A stretch of 64,000 nt of DNA from Metasolibacillus sp. (GTDB lineage: Bacteria; Bacillota; Bacilli; Bacillales_A; Planococcaceae). The notes under the pieces are model-generated. The model did not search any database. It saw only the letters and a list, made by a program, of their open reading frames with translations, and had not been told where the DNA came from. The stretch spans positions 21,633-85,632 of the forward strand of contig NZ_JAMBIZ010000014.1 in the NCBI RefSeq assembly GCF_025291715.1. Reading direction: 5' to 3'. Position numbers and translations under genes: made by a program. Positions 26,994-36,638 of this stretch are shown here, one piece after another; position 1 is the stretch's first letter; each line of letters opens with the position of its first letter.

Positions 26994-27485
26994 TTAATGA
27001 TGGTGCTCCTCTTCATCCTCATCGTTTTCCTCATGCTCACCATGCTGCATTGAATTGTCGCTTTTATCCTCCAGTACCTTGCTCATATCTGGATTGCCTA
27101 CAGTAATTTGCTGCTTCGGCATCACGTGTAAGCTGCGTGCTGTCGTATGTGCAAACATATAATAAACGCCGTCATGGTCGAATGTAAATGCTGCTTTATA
27201 GACACCATCTTTATCTAATTGACCATCAATCATATGGCCCTCATCTCTAAATCCTGATTCCCATACTTCAAACTGCACTGTTGCATCATCTACATTTTCA
27301 TCACCTTGTGTCACATATGCTACTAGCTCCACTTCCTCATTTACCGCAACCGCTTCTGGTGTTTGAATCTCAACAATTACTTCCTGTGGCATAACCCCAC
27401 TATCCATCGTATCTACCTCTGGTTCATCATTACAGCCTGCTAACATCATTGGTACTGCTAATAAACTTAAAAGCCATTTTTTCAT
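26994..27485 (-). CDS. FixH/YtkA-like lipoprotein with His/acid-rich tail
   Basis: A 163-residue lipoprotein precursor with lipobox MLAGC (Cys18), a beta-sandwich domain of the YtkA/FixH-like type (about 35-130: VNEEVELVAYVTQG, GVYKAAFTFDHDGVYYMFAHTTA) and a C-terminal tail rich in His, Glu and Asp (about 140-163), which could bind metal. It follows the kinase gene by three bases, so it is the last gene of a four-gene operon. A metal-handling or envelope-sensing role is inferred, not shown. Confidence 0.82.
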   Translation of the reverse strand: MKKWLLSLLAVPMMLAGCNDEPEVDTMDSGVMPQEVIVEIQTPEAVAVNEEVELVAYVTQGDENVDDATVQFEVWESGFRDEGHMIDGQLDKDGVYKAAFTFDHDGVYYMFAHTTARSLHVMPKQQITVGNPDMSKVLEDKSDNSMQHGEHEENDEDEEEHHH

Positions 27486-27488
27486 TTT

Positions 27489-28877
27489 TTATTCCTCCAT
27501 TAATGGTATTTTCACATAAACACATGTGCCTTTATCTATTTCACTTTCAATTGTCAATTGCCCTTTATGTAGCTTCACTAACTGCTCTACAATAGACAAA
27601 CCTAAACCACTACCACCATCTGAACGACTTCTTGCCTTGTTCACACGGTAAAAGCGCTCTGTTATATGCGGTAAATCCTCAGTTGGGATACCAATACCCG
27701 TATCCTTTATGGAAATCAATGCAAACTGCTCATCTGTAGTTGCTGTAATTTGCACTTTAGAGCCAATCAAAGAATAACGAAGAGCATTTTCTAAAATATT
27801 AATAAAAATTTGCTTTAGCTTTTCCTCATTGCCTAAAACAATTAATTCCTCATCAAGTATTTCACTTATTTCAATTTGCTTTGTTTGCGCAGTGCCGTGT
27901 AAAATAGCTGTCACCTCACGCACCACCTCAGCGAGCACAATCGGATAAAGCTCTAGCTCCTCCTGCTCCTGCGTTGTACGGGCAAGCTGCAATAATTCAT
28001 TCGTCAAACGCTCCATACGACCAGCCTCACGTGTAATGAGCTGAATTGCCTCACGCTGCTCAGTCTCTGTCATATAATTTTGACCAATTGCTTCACTATA
28101 GCCTTTGACATAGCTAATCGGTGTTCTCAGCTCATGTGAAACCGTCGCTAAAAAAGCCTTTTGCTGCTCATCCTCTTGCTGAATAGCATGGGCCATTTGA
28201 TTGAAGGCTTTAGCCAATTGACCGACTTCATCCTTTGATGTCACATTTACCCTTGCTTCATAATGCCCTTCTGACATTTTTTCTGCCGCCTGCTGTACCT
28301 CATGAAGCGGACGCATAATGCGACGTAGCCCTTGTCCTATAAATAATGCAACAAATATAGAAAATAGGGCAGCTCCGCCAATTAATAAGCCTACTTCTGT
28401 TGTCGCTAGCTCGCTAATTTTTGTTAGTGGATAATATAAATAAATAATTCCCTCTAAGCGGTTTTGCTCCGTAAATGGTAGAATAACTGAAATAATCGGT
28501 CGATCAAAACGCTTTTCATAGCCTACCTTTGTCACCGCTCGACCTTGCAATAGCTGCTCTCGTTCTTCTGCGCCAATGAGCGTATCATAGTCGATATCGA
28601 ACGGTACACAGGCGCTCAGCTCACGTGGGTTGCGCACCGCGAATATTTGAAAATGCGAGTATGCATTAAATTCCTCAATGCGCGCAATTAATGCATCATC
28701 TACTTTGCCACCACGATACATCGTTTGCAGCTTTTCGCCAACTTCAATCATCGACTGCTCCATATCGGAAACGTATAGCTCCTCATAAATAAACTCGGAT
28801 AAAATATACATAAAAGCAATCGTTGCCAACAGTAAGCTACACATTAATAGCCAAATTTTTGTTGTCAGCTTTTTCAT
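27489..28877 (-). CDS. Sensor histidine kinase with HAMP domain
   Basis: The ATG at 28875-28877 overlaps the response-regulator stop (ATGA), giving 462 residues. Layout: membrane helix (about 8-28), extracytoplasmic sensor (about 30-155), second helix (about 163-185), HAMP (190-240), HisKA with His248 in SHELRTP, and HATPase (N-box ILENALRYS, GIGIP, SGLGLSIVEQL). It phosphorylates the regulator encoded just upstream. The sensed signal is unknown; flanking lipoproteins suggest an envelope or metal signal (inference). Confidence 0.92.
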   Translation of the reverse strand: MKKLTTKIWLLMCSLLLATIAFMYILSEFIYEELYVSDMEQSMIEVGEKLQTMYRGGKVDDALIARIEEFNAYSHFQIFAVRNPRELSACVPFDIDYDTLIGAEEREQLLQGRAVTKVGYEKRFDRPIISVILPFTEQNRLEGIIYLYYPLTKISELATTEVGLLIGGAALFSIFVALFIGQGLRRIMRPLHEVQQAAEKMSEGHYEARVNVTSKDEVGQLAKAFNQMAHAIQQEDEQQKAFLATVSHELRTPISYVKGYSEAIGQNYMTETEQREAIQLITREAGRMERLTNELLQLARTTQEQEELELYPIVLAEVVREVTAILHGTAQTKQIEISEILDEELIVLGNEEKLKQIFINILENALRYSLIGSKVQITATTDEQFALISIKDTGIGIPTEDLPHITERFYRVNKARSRSDGGSGLGLSIVEQLVKLHKGQLTIESEIDKGTCVYVKIPLMEE

Positions 28878-29566
28878 AGTGGCTCTCCAAATCGATAACC
28901 AATCCCCCATACCGTTTGAATATATTCACTGGCATCCTTCAATTGTGTACCAAGCTTTAAACGTAGCGTTTTAATATGCGTATCGACTGTGCGCGTTCCC
29001 CCTGCATAGTCCATATCCCAAATGCAATCAAGCAGCTTCTCACGTGAATAGACGATATTCGGATTTTGCATAAATAAATGGAGAATTTCATATTCCTTTA
29101 ATGTCAATGGTACAGGCTTGTCCTGTACAAATACTTTTCTCGATATTTCATCTATTTTAATAATACCGTGCACTAATAACCTTTGTGTTAACTGCATATC
29201 AACAGCTTCTGTACGCCTTAACACTGCGAAGATTCGTGCGATCACCTCGTTCGCAGTAAATGGCTTGACGATATAATCATCACCGCCAATTGTTAAGCCA
29301 TTTACTTTATCTTCATTAGCATCCTTTGCTGTTAAAAAAATAATGGGTATATTGGATGTTTGACGAATGGTTTTGCAAACGGTAAAGCCATCTATTTCAG
29401 GCATCATAATATCTAATAAAATAAGGTCAATTGTGCGTTTATTTAATTGCTCATAAGCCTCATAACCGTTTGAAGCTGTTATCGTTTGTATATTTTCCTT
29501 GCGTAAAACGACTTCCAATAAATTTCGCATATCTCGCTCATCATCTACAATTAATACAGTTGTCAC
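28874..29566 (-). CDS. Response regulator, OmpR/PhoB family
   Basis: A 230-residue receiver plus winged-helix regulator. Asp8 and Asp9 with phospho-acceptor Asp52 (ILLDIMMPEIDG) and the effector motif RTVDTHIKTLRLKLG are present. It starts at GTG directly after the stop of the upstream propeller lipoprotein gene, with GGGGGG inside that gene as SD, and ends in an ATGA overlap with the kinase. Confidence 0.93.
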   Translation of the reverse strand: MTTVLIVDDERDMRNLLEVVLRKENIQTITASNGYEAYEQLNKRTIDLILLDIMMPEIDGFTVCKTIRQTSNIPIIFLTAKDANEDKVNGLTIGGDDYIVKPFTANEVIARIFAVLRRTEAVDMQLTQRLLVHGIIKIDEISRKVFVQDKPVPLTLKEYEILHLFMQNPNIVYSREKLLDCIWDMDYAGGTRTVDTHIKTLRLKLGTQLKDASEYIQTVWGIGYRFGEPL

Positions 29567-30514
29567 TTAGGAATCCCCCCTTACAAGCAATTGAAACGGA
29601 CCTTTATCTACTGAAATGGTTTGATCGATTTGGCCTTCCTTAATAAAATATAGTGTATGATCGTCATAGCCTGCAACGATAATATGCTCATTAAAATATG
29701 CCACAGCAAATGGATTTGCACCTATTTCTAATTGCCATTTTAGCTTCCCTTTTTGCTCTGTGACATAAAGCATATTGCTGCCATGACTGACAACAGCTAA
29801 CTCATTTTCATGCTGTGCAAAGCCAATTGGCATCAACGGCATAGATAATGTAGAGAGCACTTCACCTGATGCTAAATCGTGTACCTTCACCGTTTCATTC
29901 GGACGCATTCCTTCCCCGTGTCCTCCAACTAACAGCTTATTGTCAACAATCGCCAGTCCATGTGATGACTTTTCAATGGACCACTCTGCCTGCAATACTA
30001 AATCTTCCATAGCAATGACGGATAAAGAAGTATCTTTATAATTAACAACATACAATAAGCCTTCATGTGCAATCATCGACATCGGGTAATTGCGCAACGC
30101 AAGCTCGCCATCGGGCTCACCATATAAATTGTAGCGCATTAATTTATTCGTGCGACTATTTGTTAAAAAAATCATTTGCTCTTTTTCAGCATAATAGGCA
30201 TTTGTCGTGCCAATACCTGTTTCTAATGTCGCAAGCTTTTTGCCAGAGGACAGCTCATAAATATCCGCCTCTGCTAATTGATGCCCATATAATAAAATAC
30301 GGTCTCGCTGAATTAATATTGCACCTGTGTACGCTTTTTCAAACGTCCAATCTGCAATGAGTTCACCTTTGCGGTTATAAAATGTCAGCGAAGGCTCTAA
30401 AATATTCATTGATGCTACGAATGATTGATGTGTGTTAATACTGTGGAAGCGTTCATTTGTGCATCCTACTAATAACGATACAAATACAATGACACATATG
30501 ATTTTATATTTCAT
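29567..30514 (-). CDS. Beta-propeller (YncE-like) lipoprotein
   Basis: The precursor of about 315 residues has lipobox LLVGC near residue 18 and then repeated short beta-strand blocks (LLYGHQLAEADIYELSSGKKLATLE, LYVVNYKDTSLSVIAMEDL, LLVGGHG, IIVAGYDDHTLYFI) typical of a YncE/quinoprotein-type propeller exposed outside the membrane. The ATG at 30512-30514 has GGGAGG seven bases upstream. It is the first gene of the operon with the two-component system and a FixH-like lipoprotein, so it may be a binding or sensing partner of the kinase (inference). Confidence 0.8.
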   Translation of the reverse strand: MKYKIICVIVFVSLLVGCTNERFHSINTHQSFVASMNILEPSLTFYNRKGELIADWTFEKAYTGAILIQRDRILLYGHQLAEADIYELSSGKKLATLETGIGTTNAYYAEKEQMIFLTNSRTNKLMRYNLYGEPDGELALRNYPMSMIAHEGLLYVVNYKDTSLSVIAMEDLVLQAEWSIEKSSHGLAIVDNKLLVGGHGEGMRPNETVKVHDLASGEVLSTLSMPLMPIGFAQHENELAVVSHGSNMLYVTEQKGKLKWQLEIGANPFAVAYFNEHIIVAGYDDHTLYFIKEGQIDQTISVDKGPFQLLVRGDS

Positions 30515-30609
30515 CACTCACCCTCCCATCCTATCGTACTCGATAATTGTGAAATAATAATGAAAAACTTGCGGTAAATTTATGAACAATATATAGTGTT
30601 CATCATGAA

Positions 30610-30651
30610 AAAGAGAAATGCAAACTAAAAATTCCGTTTGCATTTCTCTTT
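30610..30651 (-). terminator. Terminator of the ycgR-ycgQ operon
   Basis: A perfect 15-bp stem AAAGAGAAATGCAAA / complement (30637-30651) is followed on the minus strand by more Ts (TTTTTCATG). Confidence 0.9.
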
Positions 30652-30662
30652 ATATCATTCAG

Positions 30663-31568
30663 CTATGACGTAATCCAAACATCAATCGGGTACAAATAAG
30701 GCGTTTCAGGCTCTTGAATCTTTACCCATTGTTCTATTTTAATAACAGGTAGTAATGCGCCATCAAATTCTGTTACATCGATTGTGCCCATTGCTTCAAT
30801 CCATGTATCCTCGTCAAGAGAAGCAGCCTCTGGAAATTCTGAAAGGAAGCCGACTATATTGGCATCTGCAATACAATGAGTGACAAAAAATCTCGATATG
30901 ACGAGTTGGTCTTCAGCAAATTCCTTTTCTTTTAAAACAAAGCCATTTAATTGAATTCTTTTCCCGATATGCTGTGCTATATTATTATTTATTTCATCAT
31001 AATAAATAATATAGTCTTCCTCCGTCATAGTGATTTTTTCTTTTTTAGAAAGCTCTGTCCTTAAAAGCTCATATTCATTTTCCTTCATTTCTTTTCTGCC
31101 ATCCAATAATGCTGGATCAGGTTCATGATCGTATATATTGTCAACAATCGGTTGATTTGAAGTAACATAATCTTCTATTTTCATTTGCTGTTGATTTGTC
31201 AGCATCATTACTCCGCCCTTTTTATCGGCTATTGTAGAGCCTAATATTTGAGCGGGCATTAGAAAACCTGTAAGTATAGGAATGATAATAATTGTATAGG
31301 AAAGATACTTTTTTGTTGTGAAAGCTGAGTCTCCATGATCATGCGAGGAACAGCAATGCTGACAATGCGATTCTTTTTTTAATGAAAGTATTCTAGTGAC
31401 CTGTACTAAAAACAAAATGAAAAATAACAATGCGGCAACTATGCTTAGATGATTATACTTTGGATTAATTAATTTTTTTATGTCTCCAGTCCAATGTAAG
31501 CTAAAAATCATAGCGGAAAATGCGAGCAAAATACAGGCTCTAAACGCTTGTTGATAACGAAATTTCAT
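30663..31568 (-). CDS. TIGR03943-family membrane protein (YcgQ-like)
   Basis: A 301-residue protein with three or four hydrophobic segments in the first 115 residues, a Cys/His-rich loop (CQHCCSSHDHG near residues 69-79), and a soluble C-terminal domain (about 150-301). This is the usual partner of the YcgR-type permease encoded 11 bases upstream. The Cys/His motif may bind a metal. Family function is unknown; a transport or metal-related role is inferred. SD GGGAGGG supports the start. Confidence 0.82.
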   Translation of the reverse strand: MKFRYQQAFRACILLAFSAMIFSLHWTGDIKKLINPKYNHLSIVAALLFFILFLVQVTRILSLKKESHCQHCCSSHDHGDSAFTTKKYLSYTIIIIPILTGFLMPAQILGSTIADKKGGVMMLTNQQQMKIEDYVTSNQPIVDNIYDHEPDPALLDGRKEMKENEYELLRTELSKKEKITMTEEDYIIYYDEINNNIAQHIGKRIQLNGFVLKEKEFAEDQLVISRFFVTHCIADANIVGFLSEFPEAASLDEDTWIEAMGTIDVTEFDGALLPVIKIEQWVKIQEPETPYLYPIDVWITS

Positions 31569-31579
31569 CTTGTCCCTCC

Positions 31580-32584
31580 CTATAGTATCTCCGCCAATAG
31601 AAATAAACTAAAATAGACAACAGCTGTAATAAAAATAAATAACCATATAACAAACTTTACTCTAAATACACCTAAAAGCATCATTGTATTTTTCAAATCA
31701 ATCATTGGACCAAAAATTAAAAAGGAGAGGATGGCTGGTGTAGGAAAGATTGAGCTAAACGAAGCACCTATAAAGGCATCTGCCTCTGAACAAAGTGAGA
31801 GGATAAACGCTAACCCCATCATTACCAGCAATGAGGAGGATAAGTCACTTCCTATTGCAACTAATGCCTTTGTTGACATATAAGTTTGTACAAAAGCCGC
31901 TAAAAATGCACCAATAATTAAATACTTGCCCATATCAAAAAACTCGTCTATGGCATGCTTTAGCATGCTATGTAATTTTTTTAAAAAAGGCTCCTTGTTT
32001 GTTTTGACAACATCTTTAGCGTGTAAAAGCTCCCTCTTAAATTGATTTCCTTGAAAAAATAAACTAACGAGTAGCGCTATGATGATTGCGAGAATAAAGC
32101 CTAAAATCATTCGATATCCCGCTATTTCTAAATTATTTCCGAAAGCCATATATGTTGAAACAATAACAATAGGATTAATCAAGGGTCCTGTTAGCATAAA
32201 TCCAATTGCAGCAGGCAAAGGCACCCCTTTTGTAATCAACCTTCTTACTATTGGTACAATGCCGCATTCACAGGCTGGAAATAATGCACCTACAAAGCAC
32301 CCCATAATAACAGCTAGAAATTTATTTTTAGGAATCCATTTTCGAATATGCTCTTCCGTTAAAAATATTTGAATAACCCCTGCAATCAATACCCCTATTA
32401 ATACAAAGGGCAATGCCTCTATTAAAATACTTAAAAATATCGTATTTAAGCTTAAAAATGAAGCTGTTACTGTGCTGAAGGAGGTAATGTTATTTAATAT
32501 CGGTGCTATAAGAAACAGCAATAATAAAATAAACATTCCCCAAGCAATAAATAGACTTCTAGTAATGAAAGCACCTTTTCCCAT
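31580..32584 (-). CDS. Permease, DUF318/YraQ family (YcgR-like)
   Basis: A 334-residue permease with about eight membrane helices. The conserved motifs FPACECGIVPIVRRLITKG and the second repeat SLCSEADAFIGASF mark the YraQ/YcgR (ArsP-related) superfamily. The ATG at 32582-32584 (MGKGAFI) is preferred because GGAGGG lies four bases before it. It forms a two-gene unit with the TIGR03943 protein. The substrate is unknown; homologues include organoarsenic exporters. Confidence 0.85.
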   Translation of the reverse strand: MGKGAFITRSLFIAWGMFILLLLFLIAPILNNITSFSTVTASFLSLNTIFLSILIEALPFVLIGVLIAGVIQIFLTEEHIRKWIPKNKFLAVIMGCFVGALFPACECGIVPIVRRLITKGVPLPAAIGFMLTGPLINPIVIVSTYMAFGNNLEIAGYRMILGFILAIIIALLVSLFFQGNQFKRELLHAKDVVKTNKEPFLKKLHSMLKHAIDEFFDMGKYLIIGAFLAAFVQTYMSTKALVAIGSDLSSSLLVMMGLAFILSLCSEADAFIGASFSSIFPTPAILSFLIFGPMIDLKNTMMLLGVFRVKFVIWLFIFITAVVYFSLFLLAEIL

Positions 32585-32704
32585 AGTTCCCTCCATAGCA
32601 TTTTGAAGTAGATTATGTTTAAAAGTAACTTATGAGAAATAGCACTGAGATATTCTAATGATTTTTTACTGGAGATTGCTAAAATAGAGATGTCAATAAA
32701 AAAG

Positions 32705-32730
32705 TGAGCAGGGCTATCTTTCCCTACTCA
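32705..32730 (-). terminator. Terminator of hemY
   Basis: TGAGCAGGG (32705-32713) pairs, with one mismatch, with CCCTACTCA (32722-32730), overlapping the hemY stop codon. Minus-strand TTTTTTATTG follows. Confidence 0.7.
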
Positions 32731-34160
32731 TTTTCAACATCATATTCAAGCAGTTTTGCAAGTATGTTTTGCGCAGCATCCTTACCTTGTGCAACACATT
32801 CCGGTACACTTATCCCCTCATAGGAGCTCCCCGCTATTTGAACATAGGGGAATTGCTGCATTAATTCCTTTTGCATCGTATGCAGTCGCTTTTCATGCCC
32901 TACCGTATATTGTGGCATCCCTTGCTTCCAACGTGTAACAACCGTGAAAAGCGGCTTATCCTGTATACCTAATAAACGCGATAAATCCTGTAGCACGGTT
33001 TTTTCGATTTCTGTATCTGATAGCTCCACAACAGCCTCATCGCCAACACGCCCAATATAAACACGCAATAAATCGCAATCATCTGGCGCTACATTATCCC
33101 ATTTTCTGTTGCTCCACGTACAGGATGTAATAACAAAATCGCTATTCCTTGAAACGAAAAAGCTCATCGCTTCTTTATATTTTTCAATTTGCTCACGCTT
33201 GAATGCCATCGTTACAGTAGCAATTGTTGCATAATTCATATTCGGTAAATCCTGCATTAAATGATGCGCTTTAAATGCTTCCTTTGTCGCATTAAAGGGC
33301 GATGTCATAATGACAGCATCTGCCTGTATTGGCGTACCATTGTTTACGTGAATCGTCATGGAGTCATCTAGCCCTTTATCAATCGCTTCTACACGTACCC
33401 CTTTTAAAATCGTGCATGCTCCAATTTGCTTCTCTAGCGCTTCTACTAACGTTTCTAAGCCGTTTTGAAAGGTTTCATAATAAGCTTGCTCGCCTATAAT
33501 ATGAGGATATAAATGCTTACCATTTTTTTTCAAACCGAGCAGTAAGCTACGATGTTCCTTTTCCAATTGAAAAAATTGTGGAAACATCGCTTGTATGCTT
33601 AAATGATCAATATCACCAGCAAATGTTCCTGCTAATAAAGGCTCCACTAAATTTTCAACAACTTCCTTACCGAATCGCCGTCTAAAAAAATCACCAATTG
33701 GTTCATCTTCTTTTTCTGGCGATTTCGGCAATAATAAATCGCCAATTGCGCGGATTTTTCCTGTCAACGAAATTAGACCAGATGTGATAAAGGAAGATAC
33801 TTGAGGTGCGCCACCTAACATAATACCGCTTGGAATTGGATAAAGCTCCCCCCCAACCGCTACATATGTTTGGCCTGTATTATGGTGAACCATGTCCTCT
33901 TCAATTCCTAAATTAGCAGCTAAGTTACGCACGCTCCCTGACTGATCGAAAAACGATTCTGGACCTCGCTCAATAATGAAGCCGTCTTTACGCAATGTTT
34001 GGATTTTCCCTCCAAGACGCAAAGATGCTTCAATCAATATAATTTCTATAGGTAAATTATTTTTTTTCGCTTCTTGCTGCAAATAAAAGGCTGCGGATAA
34101 TCCAGTGATACCTCCACCGACAACAACAACCCTCCGTCTTTTTTTACTTGTCACTCTCAT
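32724..34160 (-). CDS. hemY: Protoporphyrinogen/coproporphyrinogen III oxidase HemY (CgoX)
   Basis: HemY is an FAD enzyme that oxidises coproporphyrinogen III (Gram-positive coproporphyrin-dependent pathway) or protoporphyrinogen IX. It has about 478 residues, starting with a dinucleotide-binding motif VVVGGGITGLSAAFYL, and the family segments LIEASLRLGGKIQT, GPESFF and ITSCTWSNRKWD. The C-terminal FAD motif region IAGSSYEGISVPECVAQGKDAA is intact. The start is uncertain among GTG, ATG and a later GTG. hemE and hemH lie upstream, separated by 280 bp containing hairpins. Confidence 0.93.
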   Translation of the reverse strand: MRVTSKKRRRVVVVGGGITGLSAAFYLQQEAKKNNLPIEIILIEASLRLGGKIQTLRKDGFIIERGPESFFDQSGSVRNLAANLGIEEDMVHHNTGQTYVAVGGELYPIPSGIMLGGAPQVSSFITSGLISLTGKIRAIGDLLLPKSPEKEDEPIGDFFRRRFGKEVVENLVEPLLAGTFAGDIDHLSIQAMFPQFFQLEKEHRSLLLGLKKNGKHLYPHIIGEQAYYETFQNGLETLVEALEKQIGACTILKGVRVEAIDKGLDDSMTIHVNNGTPIQADAVIMTSPFNATKEAFKAHHLMQDLPNMNYATIATVTMAFKREQIEKYKEAMSFFVSRNSDFVITSCTWSNRKWDNVAPDDCDLLRVYIGRVGDEAVVELSDTEIEKTVLQDLSRLLGIQDKPLFTVVTRWKQGMPQYTVGHEKRLHTMQKELMQQFPYVQIAGSSYEGISVPECVAQGKDAAQNILAKLLEYDVENE

Positions 34161-34194
34161 CACTCTCTTGTTATAAGTATCACATATTAGTATT

Positions 34195-34283
34195 CTTTAT
34201 CTTGATTCAGGAGAAGATTGTGTATCTCCACCAGCTGTATTCAATCAAATAGTTATGTAAACTCCTGCTGAATCAAGATAAAG
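34195..34283. repeat. 89-bp element with perfect 16-bp inverted ends
   Basis: CTTTATCTTGATTCAG (34195-34210) and its exact complement CTGAATCAAGATAAAG (34268-34283) bound a 57-bp interior with no open reading frame. Inward of the arms, GGAG faces CTCC with a three-base offset. It lies between hemY and hemH. It resembles a small MITE-like or palindromic intergenic element; no transposase is nearby. Confidence 0.7.
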
Positions 34284-34342
34284 CTTTCAATCAGTAAGGA
34301 TTTTTTACTAATTGAGCTAATCAACAGAATTAAACATACGAA

Positions 34343-34376
34343 GGTTGTCTGAAAGGGAATAATCTTTCAGACAACC
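34343..34376. terminator. Hairpin downstream of hemH (second of two)
   Basis: GGTTGTCTGAAA pairs perfectly with TTTCAGACAACC across a ten-base loop. No good T-run follows on either strand, so termination is uncertain; it belongs to the recurrent GTCTGAAA hairpin type. Confidence 0.5.
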
Positions 34377-34394
34377 CCTATGCTTATTCATTGC

Positions 34395-34434
34395 AAAGGG
34401 CATGCCTCTAAATGACTTTTCAGACATGCCCTTT
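34395..34434 (-). terminator. Hairpin immediately downstream of hemH
   Basis: AAAGGGCATG pairs with CATGCCCTTT (34425-34434), six bases beyond the hemH stop. A T-tract is missing on the minus strand, so it may stabilise the mRNA end rather than terminate. Confidence 0.5.
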
Positions 34435-34440
34435 ATTCAA

Positions 34441-35370
34441 TTATGCTAGTTTTTTATAAATGGCATCAACCATTGCGTCAATAAATAATGGATGTGTATT
34501 TGGCATTGCTGGGCGATAATAGCCCACACCTAATTCGTCGCAAACTACTTTACATTCAATATCATTGTCATAAAGCACTTCTAAATGCTCTGTTACAAAC
34601 CCTACAGGAGCATACATAAATGCTTTATAGCCATGTGCATTAAATAGCTCACGCGTTAAATCTTGCACATCAGGCCCTAACCAAGGCTCTGGTGTTTTAC
34701 CTTCTGATTGCCAGCCTACTGCAATATTTTCAATAGTAGCCGCTGCTTTAATTAAGTTTGCTGTTTCAATTAATTGATCTTCATACGGATCACCAGCAAG
34801 CTTAATTTTTTCAGGTAAAGAGTGATTAGAAATGATTAAGCAGCAGTTTGCACGCTCTTCTGCTGACATTTTTTCTAGCTCGCCATCAACAGCTTGGCGC
34901 CAATACTCAATAAATTTCGGCTCATCATACCATGCCTCCACAGACGTAATTTTTAGCGTACCACCTAGCTTGTCCGCCTCTTCCTGTGCACGGCCATTGT
35001 ATGATTTAATCGAGAATGTAGAGAAATGTGGTGCTAATACAATAGATACAGCCTCTGTAATGCCTTCGTTGACCATTGCTGCAACGGCATCCTCCACGAA
35101 TGGCTCGATATGCTTTAAGCCAATAAACACTTTATATTCCACTTCGTCCTGTACTTCATTTAAACGTGCACATAAAGCATTTGCCTGTGCCTCTGTCATT
35201 TTCGCTAACGGTGAAATGCCACCGATTGCACGATAGCGTTCAGCTAAATCATCGATATCCTCTTGTGCAGGCTTACGCCCATGACGAATATGCGTATAAT
35301 AACGCTCGATATCCTCTTCCTTGTATGGCGTACCATATGCCATCACTAACAATCCACGTACTTGCTTCAT
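34441..35370 (-). CDS. hemH: Ferrochelatase HemH (coproporphyrin ferrochelatase CpfC)
   Basis: HemH inserts Fe2+ into coproporphyrin III (or protoporphyrin IX) late in heme synthesis. The reading chosen starts at the ATG at 35368-35370 ([16 protein letters not shown]), six bases after GAGGTG, giving 309 residues; the longer reading to 35433 overlaps hemE and adds a tail absent from the family. Motifs YEDQ and [17 protein letters not shown] are clear, with the metal-site His in SNHSLPEKI and Glu in [12 protein letters not shown]. It starts about 25 bases after hemE. Confidence 0.95.
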   Translation of the reverse strand: MKQVRGLLVMAYGTPYKEEDIERYYTHIRHGRKPAQEDIDDLAERYRAIGGISPLAKMTEAQANALCARLNEVQDEVEYKVFIGLKHIEPFVEDAVAAMVNEGITEAVSIVLAPHFSTFSIKSYNGRAQEEADKLGGTLKITSVEAWYDEPKFIEYWRQAVDGELEKMSAEERANCCLIISNHSLPEKIKLAGDPYEDQLIETANLIKAAATIENIAVGWQSEGKTPEPWLGPDVQDLTRELFNAHGYKAFMYAPVGFVTEHLEVLYDNDIECKVVCDELGVGYYRPAMPNTHPLFIDAMVDAIYKKLA

Positions 35371-35395
35371 CATTGTCACCTCGTCTAAATTTTGC

Positions 35396-36445
35396 TTATC
35401 TGCGCTTTGCAATTTGCTCGCGGCTATAGTCATGAATAAATGTTGTTAAACGCTTTAATACCGCAGGGTCCACCTCTGGGAATACCCCATGTCCTAAGTT
35501 GAAAATATGTCCTGGCGTTTCAAGTCCTTGGTCAATAATTTCTTTTGCACGTGCTTCAAGCACATCCCAGCTAGCTAAAAGCATTGTTGGATCTAAATTT
35601 CCTTGCACAGGCTTTGTAATGCCTTTTGCGCGCGCCTCACTGATTGATAGGCGCCAATCTAAACCTACAACATCAATCGGCAATTCATGCCATTCATTCA
35701 CTAAATGGCTTGCTCCAACACCGAATTGAATCAATGGTACGTTTAAATGGCGTAGCTCACTAAAAATGCGCGTCATCACAGGCTTAATATAAATACGATA
35801 ATCGGCTACATTTAAAGCGCCTACCCATGAATCAAAAATTTGAATGGCCTTTGCTCCAGCTTGAACCTGTGCCGTAATGTCCGCAATAATCATATCGGCA
35901 AGCTTGTCCATTAAAGCAAACCATGCTTGTGGCTCTGACACCATAAACGATTTTGTTTTTGCGTAATTGCGTGAAGGACCGCCTTCAATCATATAGCTTG
36001 CTAATGTAAATGGTGCACCACCAAAGCCAATTAACGGCACGCTTAATTGCTCTTGCGTTAACAGCTTAATTGTTTCTAGCACATACGGTGTATGCTCCTT
36101 GGCATTAAATTCCCCAAGCTTTTCTACATCTTGCTTTGAACGAATTGGATTAGAAATAACAGGACCTACACCTGCTTTAATTTTCACATCCACACCTATT
36201 CCTGGCAATGGTGTCACAATATCCTTATAAAGAATCGCTGCATCCACATCATATTGCTCAACTGGTAAACGTGTGACATACGCACAGAGCTCTGGCTGCA
36301 TTGTAATTTCTTCAAGTGAATATTTCTCTTTAATCTCTCTATATTCAGGTTGTGAACGCCCCGCCTGTCGCATATACCATACAGGTGTGTATTCTGTACG
36401 TTCACCGCGTGCTGCTTTTAGCAGTGTATCATTTATTGTTTTCAT
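35396..36445 (-). CDS. hemE: Uroporphyrinogen decarboxylase HemE
   Basis: HemE decarboxylates the four acetate chains of uroporphyrinogen III to give coproporphyrinogen III. The 349 residues have the N-terminal signature [18 protein letters not shown], the catalytic Asp region AAILYKDI, and [12 protein letters not shown]. The ATG at 36443-36445 is the first possible start (an in-frame stop lies three codons upstream), yet the nearest SD-like GGGGAGA is about 15 bases away, which is longer than usual. It heads the hemE-hemH unit. Confidence 0.95.
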   Translation of the reverse strand: MKTINDTLLKAARGERTEYTPVWYMRQAGRSQPEYREIKEKYSLEEITMQPELCAYVTRLPVEQYDVDAAILYKDIVTPLPGIGVDVKIKAGVGPVISNPIRSKQDVEKLGEFNAKEHTPYVLETIKLLTQEQLSVPLIGFGGAPFTLASYMIEGGPSRNYAKTKSFMVSEPQAWFALMDKLADMIIADITAQVQAGAKAIQIFDSWVGALNVADYRIYIKPVMTRIFSELRHLNVPLIQFGVGASHLVNEWHELPIDVVGLDWRLSISEARAKGITKPVQGNLDPTMLLASWDVLEARAKEIIDQGLETPGHIFNLGHGVFPEVDPAVLKRLTTFIHDYSREQIAKRR

Positions 36446-36514
36446 GTTTACTTAATTTACTCTCCCCTCAATGTCATTGCTTTAAAACAAAATTAATTAT
36501 TATCGCTTAAATTT

Positions 36515-36535
36515 TATTGATATCTGTTATCAATA
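36515..36535. promoter_or_regulatory. Inverted repeat between hemE and hmoB (possible Fur-type box)
   Basis: TATTGATA (36515-36522) and TATCAATA (36528-36535) are inverted with a five-base spacer. The inner 15 bases TGATATCTGTTATCA match 11 of 14 positions of the 7-1-7 Fur consensus by eye. It lies between two divergent heme genes. No experimental support; moderate to low confidence. Confidence 0.35.
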
Positions 36536-36609
36536 GTAAGCTGTCCACCATCTATTGTATAGTTTTCTTATTAAAATGTCATAAAAATGTTGTTTCTATA
36601 ACCATGCTT

Positions 36610-36638
36610 TTGACAAATATCGTTTCAATAGCTTTAAA
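36610..36638 (+). promoter_or_regulatory. Promoter of hmoB
   Basis: TTGACA (36610-36615), 17 bases, TTTAAA (36633-36638), about 36 bases before the hmoB start codon. Confidence 0.6.

Noticed and set aside
34441..35433. Longer hemH reading starting at 35433
   Set aside because: It overlaps hemE and adds 21 residues absent from ferrochelatases; GAGGTG supports the start at 35370.
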